A stretch of DNA of 64,000 nt from Tateyamaria omphalii (GTDB lineage Bacteria; Pseudomonadota; Alphaproteobacteria; Rhodobacterales; Rhodobacteraceae): the NCBI RefSeq assembly GCF_001969365.1, contig NZ_CP019312.1, positions 248,001-312,000 on the forward strand, read 5' to 3'. A program made the position numbers and the translations under genes. Positions within the stretch are counted from its first letter, which is position 1, and the number at the start of each line of letters is the position of its first letter. This document shows, one piece after another, positions 1-8,227 of the stretch. Below the pieces are notes generated by a model. That model did not search any database. It worked only from the letters and a program-made list of their open reading frames with translations, and was not told the origin of the DNA.

Positions 1-1090
1 TGCGTGCCGTACGCGCCGCCAGAAACACTTTCTCAAGCGGCATACGCACCATGTTGTCGAGCGCACCTGTGAACAGGATCACCAGCGCCTGGATCACCAC
101 GATCAACTCGCGCGGGATCGACGTCCACAGCGCCAGTTCCGCCCCGCCCTGGTAGAGAAAGCCAAACAGGATCGCGGCCAGAAACACGCCAAACGGATGG
201 CTGCGCCCCATCAGCGCCACCGCGATGCCGATAAACCCGGCCCCTTCGACCGCGTTCAGAACCAGCCGTTCCGCCTCGCCCATCACGTTGTTGATCGCCA
301 TCATGCCCGCCAACGCGCCCGAGATCAGCATGGCCACCAACGTGATGCGCACCGCCCCGATGCCCGCATACTTCGCGGCCCGGCCCGATTTGCCGTAGGA
401 TCGGATTTCCAGCCCCAAAGGCGTGCGCCAAATGAGCAGCCAAACAAGGACACACGCAATGATCGCGATGACCAGCGACACGTTCGCGGGCGCCGCCTTG
501 GAGAAATTGATGCCGATCGGCGCCAGCAACTGGTGCAGGTTCGGCAGATGCACCGTCTCGGCAAAGCGGGCGGTGGCCGGGTCCATTGCCCCTTGGGGGC
601 GCAATTGGTTCACCAGCATGTAGTTCAGAACAGCGGCGGCGATAAAATTGAACATGATCGTCGTGATCACGATATGGCTGCCCCGCTTGGCCTGTAGATA
701 GGCGGGGATCGCCGCCCAAAGCGCACCGAACACCGCAGCCCCCAGCGTCGCGGCCAGCAAGGCCACGGTCCAGTGCGGCCACGGAATGAACAGCAACACC
801 AACGCCACGCCAAGCCCGCCCAGCATGGCCTGCCCCTCACCGCCGATATTGAACAGCCCGGCGTGAAAGGCGACCGATACGGCCAGCCCGGTGAACATGA
901 AGTTCGTCGCGTAATAGAGGGTATAGCCCCAGCCATAAGTTGACCCCAGCGCGCCCGTGACCATCAGGTTCACGGCGGCCACGGGGTCCTCGCCGATGGC
1001 AAGGATGACAAGCGCCGACAGGATCGCGGCCAGGATCAGGGAAATCAGCGGGACAAGGATCACCTCGGCCCATTTGGGCATCACATCCAT
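1..1090 (-). CDS. ABC transporter permease, simple-sugar/nucleoside (BMP) type, partial
   Basis: This is an inner-membrane permease of the BPD_transp_2 family and would form the channel of the importer whose ATPase and binding protein lie upstream. The frame is open from the ATG at 1090 (MDVMPKWAEVIL; a second ATG at 1081) to the window edge, at least 363 residues. Relatives are about 360 aa, so only the extreme C terminus is likely missing. It is a chain of hydrophobic segments with short loops such as AGLFNIGGEGQAMLGG, the glycine-rich loop typical of this family. It starts 3 nt after the ATPase stop, so it is in the same operon. Family members usually have a second permease next, which would be outside the window. 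The substrate cannot be read from sequence; purine nucleosides are the usual guess. Confidence 0.85.
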   Translation of the reverse strand, partial: MDVMPKWAEVILVPLISLILAAILSALVILAIGEDPVAAVNLMVTGALGSTYGWGYTLYYATNFMFTGLAVSVAFHAGLFNIGGEGQAMLGGLGVALVLLFIPWPHWTVALLAATLGAAVFGALWAAIPAYLQAKRGSHIVITTIMFNFIAAAVLNYMLVNQLRPQGAMDPATARFAETVHLPNLHQLLAPIGINFSKAAPANVSLVIAIIACVLVWLLIWRTPLGLEIRSYGKSGRAAKYAGIGAVRITLVAMLISGALAGMMAINNVMGEAERLVLNAVEGAGFIGIAVALMGRSHPFGVFLAAILFGFLYQGGAELALWTSIPRELIVVIQALVILFTGALDNMVRMPLEKVFLAARTAR

Positions 1091-1093
1091 ATC

Positions 1094-2689
1094 TCAGGCC
1101 TCCTTCGTCGCATCGCCGTGGGCATGGGCGAGGTTGGCTTCGATTTCGGCGAAGTCATGCGGTTTGTCGGTGTCAGTGATGCCCGCCATCAGCAGCCCCA
1201 GTTCCTTTTCATCGGTCTGGGCCGTTTGGCGTTCGCCCATGATCTGACCGTCGAACATGACGGCGACACGGTCGGCCAGGCCGAGGATTTCCTCCAACTC
1301 GACCGACACCAGCAGGATGGCCTTGCCCTGATCGCGCAGCGCCACGATTTGCTGATGGATGAACTCGATGGCGCCAATGTCCACGCCGCGCGTGGGTTGT
1401 CCGATCAGCAGCAGGTCCGGGTTCCGCTCGATCTCGCGCGCAAGGACGATCTTTTGCTGGTTGCCGCCGGAAAAGTTCTTGGCCGCGAGGTGCGGGTGCG
1501 GCGGGCGCACGTCAAAGCGTTCCATCTTGTCGGCGGTGTCCGCCTTGATGGCCGCGTTGTTCGACAGCAGGCCCGAGGTATAGGCGCCGTCGCGGTGATA
1601 GCCAAATGCGGTGTTTTCCCAGGCGGCAAAGTCCATGATAAGGCCCTCGCGCTGCCGGTCTTCGGGCACGTGGGCGATGCCCCTGTCCCGGCGCGACCGC
1701 CCGTCGGAGTTCTTGCCGGTCAAGTCAATCTGTGTACCATTCAGTGTGACGCTGCCCGTGGCATCCGCATATCCCCCCAGCACCTCGAGGAGTTCTGACT
1801 GCCCGTTGCCCGCGACCCCAGCGATGCCCAGGATTTCGCCCGCGCGGACCTGCAAGTCGATGCCCTTCAGGCGTGTAACGCCTTGATCATCTACCACTTT
1901 CAGGTTTTTCACATCCAACACAACTTCACTGGGTGCGGCGGGCGTCTTGTCCACGCGCAGCAGCACCTTGCGGCCCACCATCAGTTCCGCCAGCTCTTCG
2001 GGGCTCGTCTCTGCCGTCTTGACGGTGGCCGTCATCTCGCCCCGCCGCATGACGCTGACGGTGTCGGTGATGTCCATGATCTCGCGCAGCTTGTGCGTGA
2101 TCAGGATGATCGTCTTTCCCTCTTCCTTCAGCCGCCCAAGGATGCGGAACAACTGGTCGGCCTCGGCTGGCGTCAGCACACCCGTAGGCTCGTCAAGGAT
2201 CAGGATATTGGCCTGCCGGTACAGCGCCTTCAGGATCTCGACCCGCTGCTGCATGCCCACGCCGATCTCTTCGATGACGGCGTCGGGATTGACCTTCAGG
2301 TCGTACTCTTTTTCCAAATCCAGCAGGGTCTTGCGCGCCTTGGATAGCGAGGGCCGGAGCAGCCCACCGTCTTCTGCGCCCAGAATGATGTTTTCCAGCA
2401 CGGTAAAGTTCTCGACCAGCTTGAAATGCTGAAACACCATGCCGATGCCCGCGGAAATGGCGGCCTGGCTGTCGGGGATCTCGGTCTTGTTCCCCGAAAT
2501 GAAAATCTCGCCTGCGTCGGCTTTGTAAAAGCCATAGAGGATCGACATCAGCGTCGACTTGCCCGCGCCATTCTCCCCGATGATCCCGTGGATCGTGCCG
2601 GGCATGACCCGGATCGAGATGTCCTTGTTGGCCTGCACGGGGCCGAAGGCTTTGGAAATGCCTTTGAGTTCGATGGCGGGGGCGGTCAT
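1094..2689 (-). CDS. ABC transporter ATP-binding protein, tandem NBD, BMP-type importer
   Basis: Cytoplasmic ATPase that would drive the nucleoside/sugar importer. It is 531 aa with two fused nucleotide-binding domains, as in RbsA/YufO. Domain 1 has Walker [10 protein letters not shown] (38-46) and Walker [11 protein letters not shown] (161-170). Domain 2 has a degenerate P-loop GVAGNGQSE (291-299), signature FSGGNQQK (406-413) and QPTRGVD (431-437). The start at 2689 ([10 protein letters not shown]) is chosen because the family begins right at the first beta strand; the frame stays open upstream to 2740, but that stretch overlaps a terminator-like hairpin and has no family character. It lies downstream of the binding-protein gene and 3 nt before the permease. 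Confidence 0.93.
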   Translation of the reverse strand: MTAPAIELKGISKAFGPVQANKDISIRVMPGTIHGIIGENGAGKSTLMSILYGFYKADAGEIFISGNKTEIPDSQAAISAGIGMVFQHFKLVENFTVLENIILGAEDGGLLRPSLSKARKTLLDLEKEYDLKVNPDAVIEEIGVGMQQRVEILKALYRQANILILDEPTGVLTPAEADQLFRILGRLKEEGKTIILITHKLREIMDITDTVSVMRRGEMTATVKTAETSPEELAELMVGRKVLLRVDKTPAAPSEVVLDVKNLKVVDDQGVTRLKGIDLQVRAGEILGIAGVAGNGQSELLEVLGGYADATGSVTLNGTQIDLTGKNSDGRSRRDRGIAHVPEDRQREGLIMDFAAWENTAFGYHRDGAYTSGLLSNNAAIKADTADKMERFDVRPPHPHLAAKNFSGGNQQKIVLAREIERNPDLLLIGQPTRGVDIGAIEFIHQQIVALRDQGKAILLVSVELEEILGLADRVAVMFDGQIMGERQTAQTDEKELGLLMAGITDTDKPHDFAEIEANLAHAHGDATKEA

Positions 2690-2714
2690 TTGCGGCGGGC
2701 CTTCGGTTGGAAAA

Positions 2715-2746
2715 GGGGCCGCGCCACGGGCATGTGGCACGGCCCC
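2715..2746 (-). terminator. Terminator-like hairpin between binding protein and ATPase genes
   Basis: A 12-bp stem (one G-U type mismatch) of GGGGCC-rich arms around an 8-nt loop, followed on the minus strand by TTTT. It sits in the gap between the binding-protein stop (2764) and the ATPase start (2689). A leaky terminator or 3'-stabilising stem here would let the binding protein be made in excess over the membrane subunits, as in many importers. Confidence 0.6.
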
Positions 2747-2763
2747 AAAGTCAAAAGCGCGGC

Positions 2764-3759
2764 TTAGAAGCTCAGCGCGGGGCAGCTGTCGTCCGACATG
2801 TAGTCGTGCACGGCCAAGTCGCCTGAGGCGATGGCAGCCGATGCTTCGTCCACGGCGGTTTTCATTTCGGCAGACACCAGTGCTTCGTTGTGCTCATCCA
2901 GCGCATAACCCACGCCGCCATTCGCCAGACCCATGACATTGAACCCGGTTTCCATGCCCGGCCCGTCGGTGAAGGCCTGATAGACGGCGTTGTCCACGCG
3001 CTTCATCATCGAGGTCAAAACCTTGCCCGAGTGCAGGTAGTTCTGGTTGCTGTCGACGCCGATGGACAGGATGTCTTCGTCCGCGGCGGTCTGCAGCACA
3101 CCCACACCGGTGCCCCCAGCGGCGGCATAGACGACGTCAGCGCCCTGGGAAATCTGCGCCTTGGTCAGTTCTGAGCCTTTCACCGGGTCGTTCCAGGCGG
3201 CAGGCGTCGTGCCGGTCATGTTGGCAATGACGGTGGCGTCGGGGTTCACGGCCATCACGCCCTGAGCGTACCCGCAGGCAAACTTGCGGATCAGCGGGAT
3301 GTCCATGCCGCCGATGAATCCGACGGTGCCGGACTCCGATGCCTTGGCGGCCATCATGCCCACCAGATACGACCCTTCATGCTCGTTGAAGACGACCGAA
3401 CGCACGTTGGGGGCGTCCACGACCATGTCGATGATGGTAAAGGCGGTGTCGGGGTAGTCGGCCGCAACCTGACCCAATGCGTCAGCGAATGCAAAGCCGG
3501 CCATAACGATGGGGTTGGCACCGGATTCGGCAAAGCGGCGCAGGGCCTGCTCGCGCTGCGCTTCGGATTGCAGCTCGATCTCGCGGAAGCTGTTGCCGGT
3601 CTCGTCCGCCCAGCGTTTCGCACCGTTGAATGCGGCCTCGTTGAAGGATTTGTCGAACTTGCCGCCCAGATCGAAGATCAGCGCAGGTTCGGCCAGCGCA
3701 GCCCCTGCCGACAGGGCCAGGGCCGCAGTCGCGCCAAGGAATTTCTGCATCATGGTCAT
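2764..3759 (-). CDS. BMP family ABC transporter substrate-binding protein
   Basis: Periplasmic binding protein of the basic membrane protein (BMP/Med) family, 331 aa. It would capture the ligand, usually a purine nucleoside, for the permease/ATPase downstream. The signal peptide runs from MTMMQKFLGATAALALSAG to a likely cleavage at ALA-EPAL. There is no lipobox cysteine, so it is soluble rather than a lipoprotein. Family features visible are the N-terminal LIFDLGGKFDKSFNEAAF (D-x-S-F-N), the region GFIGGMDIPLIRKFACGY, and GADVVYAAAGGTGVGV. The second or third methionine could also serve as start. It is the first gene of the operon, with a candidate promoter about 75 nt upstream. Confidence 0.93.
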   Translation of the reverse strand: MTMMQKFLGATAALALSAGAALAEPALIFDLGGKFDKSFNEAAFNGAKRWADETGNSFREIELQSEAQREQALRRFAESGANPIVMAGFAFADALGQVAADYPDTAFTIIDMVVDAPNVRSVVFNEHEGSYLVGMMAAKASESGTVGFIGGMDIPLIRKFACGYAQGVMAVNPDATVIANMTGTTPAAWNDPVKGSELTKAQISQGADVVYAAAGGTGVGVLQTAADEDILSIGVDSNQNYLHSGKVLTSMMKRVDNAVYQAFTDGPGMETGFNVMGLANGGVGYALDEHNEALVSAEMKTAVDEASAAIASGDLAVHDYMSDDSCPALSF

Positions 3760-3838
3760 ATATCAGGTCTCCCAGTTTATCATGGTTGGGGCGGTGGCAG
3801 CGGACCACCGAACGCCCGGGATCAAAAGATCATGGGGA

Positions 3839-3890
3839 ATTAGGCCGCAGGGGCGGGGAAGCGTCAACCGCTTTTTGACCAATTGGCCAA
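3839..3890 (-). promoter_or_regulatory. Candidate promoter with 16-bp palindrome upstream of BMP transporter operon
   Basis: On the minus strand, TTGACG (3867-3862) and CCTAAT (3844-3839) are separated by 17 nt and could be the -35/-10 of the binding-protein operon. Seven nt upstream of the -35 is the near-perfect palindrome TTGACCAATTGGCCAA (3875-3890, one mismatch), which looks like a dimeric regulator site. No regulator gene is adjacent. Confidence 0.4.
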
Positions 3891-3959
3891 GTGTGAACGG
3901 GGCTGACCTTGCGCAATGCTGCTTGGCTGGGCAGGGGCGCTGTCTGTCCCTCTGCTGCC

Positions 3960-4406
3960 CTATGGGAGGCGTGCGCCCGTGGATTTTTCCGAAACAGAGA
4001 AGGGGAGCCGCGCGCGCATGATCAACGCGTCGGCGCGGGTGTCTGGACGGCGATAGTATCCGGTGCGTTTCGCCGCAGTTTCAAAGCCATAGCGGGCATA
4101 AAGGTGGATCGCAGCGGCATTGTCGGCGGCGACTTCGAGAAAGGCCTCAGTGCAGTTTTCGGCCGCGCTTCGCATCCACGCGGCCATCAATCTTGCGCCA
4201 ATCCCGCGCGCCTGAGCCGCCGGATGCACGGCAATGGTCAGCAGCTCTGCCTCTTCGGCGATCCCGCGCCACAGGGCAAAGCCATTGGCCGCCGTCTCAA
4301 GATGGGTCAGGGGATTCGCGAGCAAATCGCTGAACTCCGCCGCTGTCCAGGGCCGTTCCTGGGTAAACGCGGCAGCGTGCAGCGCCGCAAGTGCGTCCGG
4401 CGTCAT
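3960..4406 (-). CDS. rimI: Ribosomal protein S18 alanine N-acetyltransferase RimI
   Basis: GNAT-fold acetyltransferase of 148 aa, predicted to acetylate the N-terminal alanine of ribosomal protein S18. The acetyl-CoA loop of the GNAT family is visible as AVHPAAQARGIGARLM (Q/R-x-x-G-x-G/A), followed by LEVAADNAAAIHLYARYGFE, the usual GNAT motif B. The gene overlaps tsaB by 4 nt (ATGA at 4403-4406). tsaB-rimI is a very common bacterial pair, and that context supports RimI over a generic GNAT. The C terminus (about residues 130-148) is variable. Confidence 0.88.
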   Translation of the reverse strand: MTPDALAALHAAAFTQERPWTAAEFSDLLANPLTHLETAANGFALWRGIAEEAELLTIAVHPAAQARGIGARLMAAWMRSAAENCTEAFLEVAADNAAAIHLYARYGFETAAKRTGYYRRPDTRADALIMRARLPFSVSEKSTGARLP

Positions 4407-4975
4407 GCCAGGATCGGCGGTGGCGCATCCCGCGCCGGGGCCGCATCGGGCGCACGCACGTAAAACGGGGCCGGTGCCGGGGGTGTTTCCGGCCAGCGTG
4501 CGGCGGCCCGGTGCGCAATGGCTGCGGCCAAATCAGCAGGCGATGGGAGCGGCGCCGGATGGGCCACGTCACAGGCTGGCACGAGGCTTGGACCGGGCCC
4601 ATCCATGAAATACGCCATGTCGCGCGGGGCCGGGATGGCAACGGTGGTCCCGGCAGGTGCCAAAAGCGCGCGCGCTTCAAACCCGGTCACGCCGTAGGCG
4701 GGGCAATTCAGGCCCAAGGCCAGCCCGCGCGCGGCTGACACGCCAATACGAATGCCGGTGAAGTTGCCGGGCCCGGTCCCCACGGCCAGCGCATCCAGAT
4801 CGGCCCACGTCACGCTGTTGTCCGACAGCACCTCCTCCAGCAAACCCATCAACCGCTCTGCCTGCCCGCGCGCCATGTCCTCGCCAACCGACGCCAACGC
4901 AGTGTCGCCACGGACAAGTGCTGCCGCACAATGCGCCGCGGATGTGTCAAAGCCAAGGATCAGCGGCGCCGTCAT
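4403..4975 (-). CDS. tsaB: tRNA threonylcarbamoyladenosine biosynthesis protein TsaB
   Basis: TsaB is the ASKHA-fold partner of TsaD in making t6A at position 37 of ANN-decoding tRNAs; it is a platform protein rather than the catalyst. The N terminus GFDTSAAHCAAALV and the motif VGTGPGNFTGIRIG (about residues 66-79) are diagnostic. At 190 aa it is slightly shorter than E. coli TsaB (231 aa), mostly in the C-terminal part. ATG at 4975 overlaps the preceding GFA-type gene stop by 4 nt, and its own stop overlaps rimI, so all three are likely translationally coupled. Confidence 0.93.
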   Translation of the reverse strand: MTAPLILGFDTSAAHCAAALVRGDTALASVGEDMARGQAERLMGLLEEVLSDNSVTWADLDALAVGTGPGNFTGIRIGVSAARGLALGLNCPAYGVTGFEARALLAPAGTTVAIPAPRDMAYFMDGPGPSLVPACDVAHPAPLPSPADLAAAIAHRAAARWPETPPAPAPFYVRAPDAAPARDAPPPILA

Positions 4976-5394
4976 TCTGCCACCGTTTTCAACGCGTCCC
5001 GCGCAGACGCATCGGCGCGCGGCAAATCATCGTCGATATGCAGCCATGGCAGCGCGTTGCCCGCGTGACTGTGCAATTCGGGGATCAGCGTGTCTGCCTG
5101 ATCCATGATCCCGACGGGCACATATATCTGGTCCGGGATATAGTCGAAGGCCGCGGCCAGCGGCGCGTGGCATGTCGGACATGTCCAGCGTTCCACCCCC
5201 AGCGCGCCCCGAAAGGCCGTGGGCAGCTGTTCAATCACATCCGAACGATCAAAGGCGGCGAAGGCAGCGACCGGCGCGCCGGTCCAGCGCCTGCAATCCT
5301 CACAATGACAATAAGCCACCGTGTGGGGTGGCTTATCCAGCGTCAGTCGGGACGCGCCGCAATAGCATCGCGCCGTCAGCGCGTCAGACGGCAA
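4972..5394 (-). CDS. GFA family zinc-binding protein
   Basis: Small protein (140 aa) of the GFA/CENP-V fold, named after glutathione-dependent formaldehyde-activating enzyme. The zinc ligands typical of the fold are present: Cys10/Cys12, Cys29/Cys31/Cys34 (CHCEDC) and Cys72/Cys75 (CPTC). The true substrate is unknown; most family members are not proven formaldehyde enzymes. The only in-frame start ahead of the first zinc ligands is TTG at 5394, inside the end of nfuA, giving an 11-nt overlap. The C-terminal end overlaps tsaB. No adjacent formaldehyde dehydrogenase suggests a formaldehyde role. Confidence 0.82.
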   Translation of the reverse strand: MPSDALTARCYCGASRLTLDKPPHTVAYCHCEDCRRWTGAPVAAFAAFDRSDVIEQLPTAFRGALGVERWTCPTCHAPLAAAFDYIPDQIYVPVGIMDQADTLIPELHSHAGNALPWLHIDDDLPRADASARDALKTVAE

Positions 5395-5947
5395 CCGGGC
5401 GCACCTCGGTCACTTCGGGAATGTAGTGGCGCAGCAGGTTCTCGATCCCCATCTTCAGCGTCAGGGTCGAGGACGGGCAGCCCGCGCATGCGCCCTGCAT
5501 GTGCAGGTAGACAACGCCGCGGTCAAAGCCGTGAAAGGTGATGTCGCCGCCATCCTGCGCAACGGCAGGGCGGACCCGGCTGTCGAGCAGTTCCTTGATC
5601 TGACCGACCACGGCGGCATCTTCGCCATCATGCTCGGCATGGCCGGAGGCTGGGGCGTGGCCGTCATTCATGACCGGCTGGCCGGACTGGAAATGCTCCA
5701 TGATTGCACCCAGAAGGGCGGGCTTGATGTGATCCCAGTCGACCGCATCGGCCTTGGTCACGGTCACGAAATCGGTGCCGAAAAACACGCCCGTCACCCC
5801 TTCGACCGCGAACACGCGCTGGGCCAGCGGCGACTTGTCGGCGGCCTCTGATGTGGGGAAATCAGCAGTGCCCATCTCCAGCACGGTCTGACCCGGCAGG
5901 AACTTGAGCGTGGCGGGGTTGGGTGTGGATTCGGTCTGGATGAACAT
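5384..5947 (-). CDS. NifU family Fe-S carrier protein (NfuA-like)
   Basis: Iron-sulfur cluster carrier of 187 aa. The N-terminal Nfu_N domain (about 1-90, MFIQTESTPNPATLKF) is the type shared with mitochondrial NFU1. A short His/Asp-rich linker (97-110) leads to the NifU C-terminal domain with the cluster-binding CAGC (Cys154, Cys157). Such proteins pass 4Fe-4S clusters to apo-enzymes, plausibly lipoyl synthase or RimO-like radical SAM enzymes. ATG at 5947 begins the run nfuA-GFA-tsaB-rimI; the divergent RTX/Hint gene starts 177 bp away. Confidence 0.93.
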   Translation of the reverse strand: MFIQTESTPNPATLKFLPGQTVLEMGTADFPTSEAADKSPLAQRVFAVEGVTGVFFGTDFVTVTKADAVDWDHIKPALLGAIMEHFQSGQPVMNDGHAPASGHAEHDGEDAAVVGQIKELLDSRVRPAVAQDGGDITFHGFDRGVVYLHMQGACAGCPSSTLTLKMGIENLLRHYIPEVTEVRPVAV

Positions 5948-6124
5948 GTGGCAACTCCTGAGCGGTCCACTCGGATATGCGGACCGTCCGCCCGAGTGTC
6001 AAGGTTTGGAACGATTCTAATCTATTCGACGGCAAACAGCCAGACCCCTAAAATTGTCCGTTTAACCGATCATTGGGGCCCTGCGCCTACACCGCTGCCA
6101 GAGGCAAACAAAAAGAGCAGCAGC

Positions 6125-7711
6125 ATGAGTTCCTTTTATACCGTGGGCGGTTACGCCCAGAACGCGTTTTTCGTCACGTCAGACGGCAAGGTCATGCTCG
6201 ACCCGAATTTTGACGCCAGCGAAGATGCCTATCGCTGGGAGATTGAGGAGTATGACAACGGCGTCAAGTTCGATGGCGATGACGGCGGCCAAGGGGATGA
6301 GATCGGGGACAACGATCAATACGCCCATAAGTACGATGCCCAGGGCAATCTGGTCGCCGAGGGGAACGTCTACCTCGAAGAAAGCTGGACGCTGACCGAC
6401 GGCGAAGGCAACACGGTCACGCTGTACAAGGTCGAAAGCAATGGCACCCATTCCGGCTGGGTCGCCGATGGCGAAATTGTACCTGGTGTTTCCTACGACT
6501 ATTCCGGCCCCAATGATGTCGTGACGGCCAACCAGCCGCGTTATGACGAGTTGCACTATCCAACCTACGATCCCGATGATGCCAACAGCTTTGATGGCGG
6601 CGCTTATGATGATTACGCCTTTTCGGGCGACGATGATGATCACGTGGATGGCGACGGTGGCGATGATTACATCGACGGAGGGGCAGGCAATGACTCCCTC
6701 AATGGCGGTGCGGGCAACGACACGGTGTCAGGCGGCTCTGGCAACGATACCATTGATGGCGGCTCCGGGAATGACCGCATCGACGGCGGTGCCGGCGACG
6801 ACCGGATCGACGGCGGTACTGGCAGTGACACCGTCACGGGCGGCGCGGGTGACGACACCTTTGTCCAGTCGCAGGATGGCGCAACGACTGTCACCGACTT
6901 TGACATCAGCGACACTGATGGTGACGGCTCCTACAACGATCAGCTCGATGTCTCCGAACTGCGCACGCTGGATGGGCGTCCGGTCACCGCCTTCGATGTG
7001 GTGGTCACCGATGACGGCAACGGCAACGCCAAACTGACCTTCCCCGAAGGCGAAACGATTGTGTTGCAGGGCGTGTCGCCCGCGCAGATGTCATCCGCGC
7101 AGCAACTGAATGCGGCGGGCATCCCCTGTTTCACCGCAGGCACGCGGATCGCCACGGCGCATGGCCCGGTCCCGGTCGAGGCGCTCAAACCCGGCGACCG
7201 GGTCCAGACGCGGGACAACGGCTTGCGCCCCATCCGCTGGATCGGCACGCGGTCGGTGGACCGGCATGACCTGGCAGCAAACCCGATGCTGCGGCCCGTC
7301 CACATCGCGCCGGGCACATTCGGCAACAGCGCACCGCTGCGCCTGTCAGCACAACACGCGCTCGCGCTCCAAACCGCGGCTGGCACCACACAGCTGGTCC
7401 GGGCCGGACATCTTGCGCGCCTGAACGGGGGCACCGTTCGGATCGCGCACGGGGTGCGCAGCGTCACCTACTATCACCTGCTTCTGGACAGCCACGACCT
7501 GATCCTCGCCGAGGGGGTCGCCTGCGAAAGCTTCTACCCCGGCCCCTGGGGCCTCCTGTCCATCGGCCCAAAGGCAACGCGCGACCTGATCCGCCTGATG
7601 CCCGGCCTGCGTGAAACGACCGTCGACAAAGCCTACGGCCCCACCGCACACCCGGTCGCCCGCTTCGGACGGCTGCCGCCGGACCTGCGGGACCTGCGCA
7701 TCGCGTGCTAG
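6125..7711 (+). CDS. RTX-repeat protein with C-terminal Hint domain
   Basis: A 528-aa protein with three parts. Residues 1 to about 165 are unrecognised, acidic and rich in Tyr/Asp. Residues about 168-245 are hemolysin-type calcium-binding nonapeptides (repeated GGAGNDxLxGG forms) that build a Ca-bound beta roll and usually mark type I secretion substrates. From Cys335 (CFTAGTRIA) to about 480 is a Hint_2-type autoprocessing domain with VEALKPGDRV and RPIRWIGTR. The C-terminal junction lacks the His-Asn of true inteins, so protein splicing is unlikely; cleavage or ester chemistry at Cys335 is possible. The start at 6125 (MSSFYTVGG) fits coding character; an open frame continues upstream but is non-coding in look. 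No secretion genes adjoin it. The stop shares a CTAG with the convergent uspA gene. Confidence 0.85.
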   Translation: MSSFYTVGGYAQNAFFVTSDGKVMLDPNFDASEDAYRWEIEEYDNGVKFDGDDGGQGDEIGDNDQYAHKYDAQGNLVAEGNVYLEESWTLTDGEGNTVTLYKVESNGTHSGWVADGEIVPGVSYDYSGPNDVVTANQPRYDELHYPTYDPDDANSFDGGAYDDYAFSGDDDDHVDGDGGDDYIDGGAGNDSLNGGAGNDTVSGGSGNDTIDGGSGNDRIDGGAGDDRIDGGTGSDTVTGGAGDDTFVQSQDGATTVTDFDISDTDGDGSYNDQLDVSELRTLDGRPVTAFDVVVTDDGNGNAKLTFPEGETIVLQGVSPAQMSSAQQLNAAGIPCFTAGTRIATAHGPVPVEALKPGDRVQTRDNGLRPIRWIGTRSVDRHDLAANPMLRPVHIAPGTFGNSAPLRLSAQHALALQTAAGTTQLVRAGHLARLNGGTVRIAHGVRSVTYYHLLLDSHDLILAEGVACESFYPGPWGLLSIGPKATRDLIRLMPGLRETTVDKAYGPTAHPVARFGRLPPDLRDLRIAC

Positions 7712-8163
7712 GTGATGGCTTCCAGCTTTTCCTTGCTCAGATCGCCCGGCACGATCGTCATCGGAATGGGCAAAGCGCCCGCATTCCGGCTCAACTGCGT
7801 GACCAGCGGGCCCGGGCCCTTCTTGTCGGTGCCCGCACCCAGCACCAGCACACCGATCTCGGCGTCTTCATGGACCTGCGCCATGATCTCGTCCACCGGC
7901 TGACCCTCGCGAATGACCAGTTCGGGGTCGATCCCCTGCTTGTCGCGCATCCACTTGGCAAAAACCTCGAAATGGGCGTGGATCCGCTCGCGCGACTCCT
8001 CGCGCATCACGTTGCCCACACCGATCCAGTGGTTGAACTCATCGGGCGGGATCACCGACAGGATGGCGACGCCACCGCCCGTATGGCTCGCTCGCATCGC
8101 GGCAAAGCGCATCGCGTTCAGGCACTCTCGGCTGTCATCCAGCACCACCAGAAATTTGCGCAT
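7708..8163 (-). CDS. Universal stress protein UspA family
   Basis: Single-domain universal stress protein, 151 aa. It opens with the beta strand KFLVVLDDSRECLNAMRFA and ends with LVLGAGTDKKGPGPLVTQLS and PMTIVPG. This corresponds to the G-2x-G-9x-G(S/T) nucleotide-binding pattern in altered form, so ATP binding is uncertain. It is cytoplasmic and its role is not predictable beyond stress survival. The last codons converge on the RTX/Hint gene, sharing the CTAG at 7708-7711. The next gene upstream ends 64 nt away. Confidence 0.9.
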   Translation of the reverse strand: MRKFLVVLDDSRECLNAMRFAAMRASHTGGGVAILSVIPPDEFNHWIGVGNVMREESRERIHAHFEVFAKWMRDKQGIDPELVIREGQPVDEIMAQVHEDAEIGVLVLGAGTDKKGPGPLVTQLSRNAGALPIPMTIVPGDLSKEKLEAIT

Positions 8164-8227
8164 CGGGTCCTCCGCCTAAGTCCCGGCACAATGGCCCAAG
8201 GTCCGGCCCGGCGCAATCCCGGCCATC

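Noticed and set aside
5948..6124. Upstream extension of the RTX/Hint gene from 5948
   Set aside because: It begins immediately after the divergent nfuA ATG and its translation lacks family character; 6125 is a better start.
6600..6900. Possible tandem DNA repeat array
   Set aside because: The repeats are RTX codons encoding calcium-binding nonapeptides in a real protein, not a satellite or CRISPR.
6125..7711. True intein in the RTX protein
   Set aside because: The His-Asn and +1 extein nucleophile needed for splicing are not seen; only Hint-type processing is plausible.
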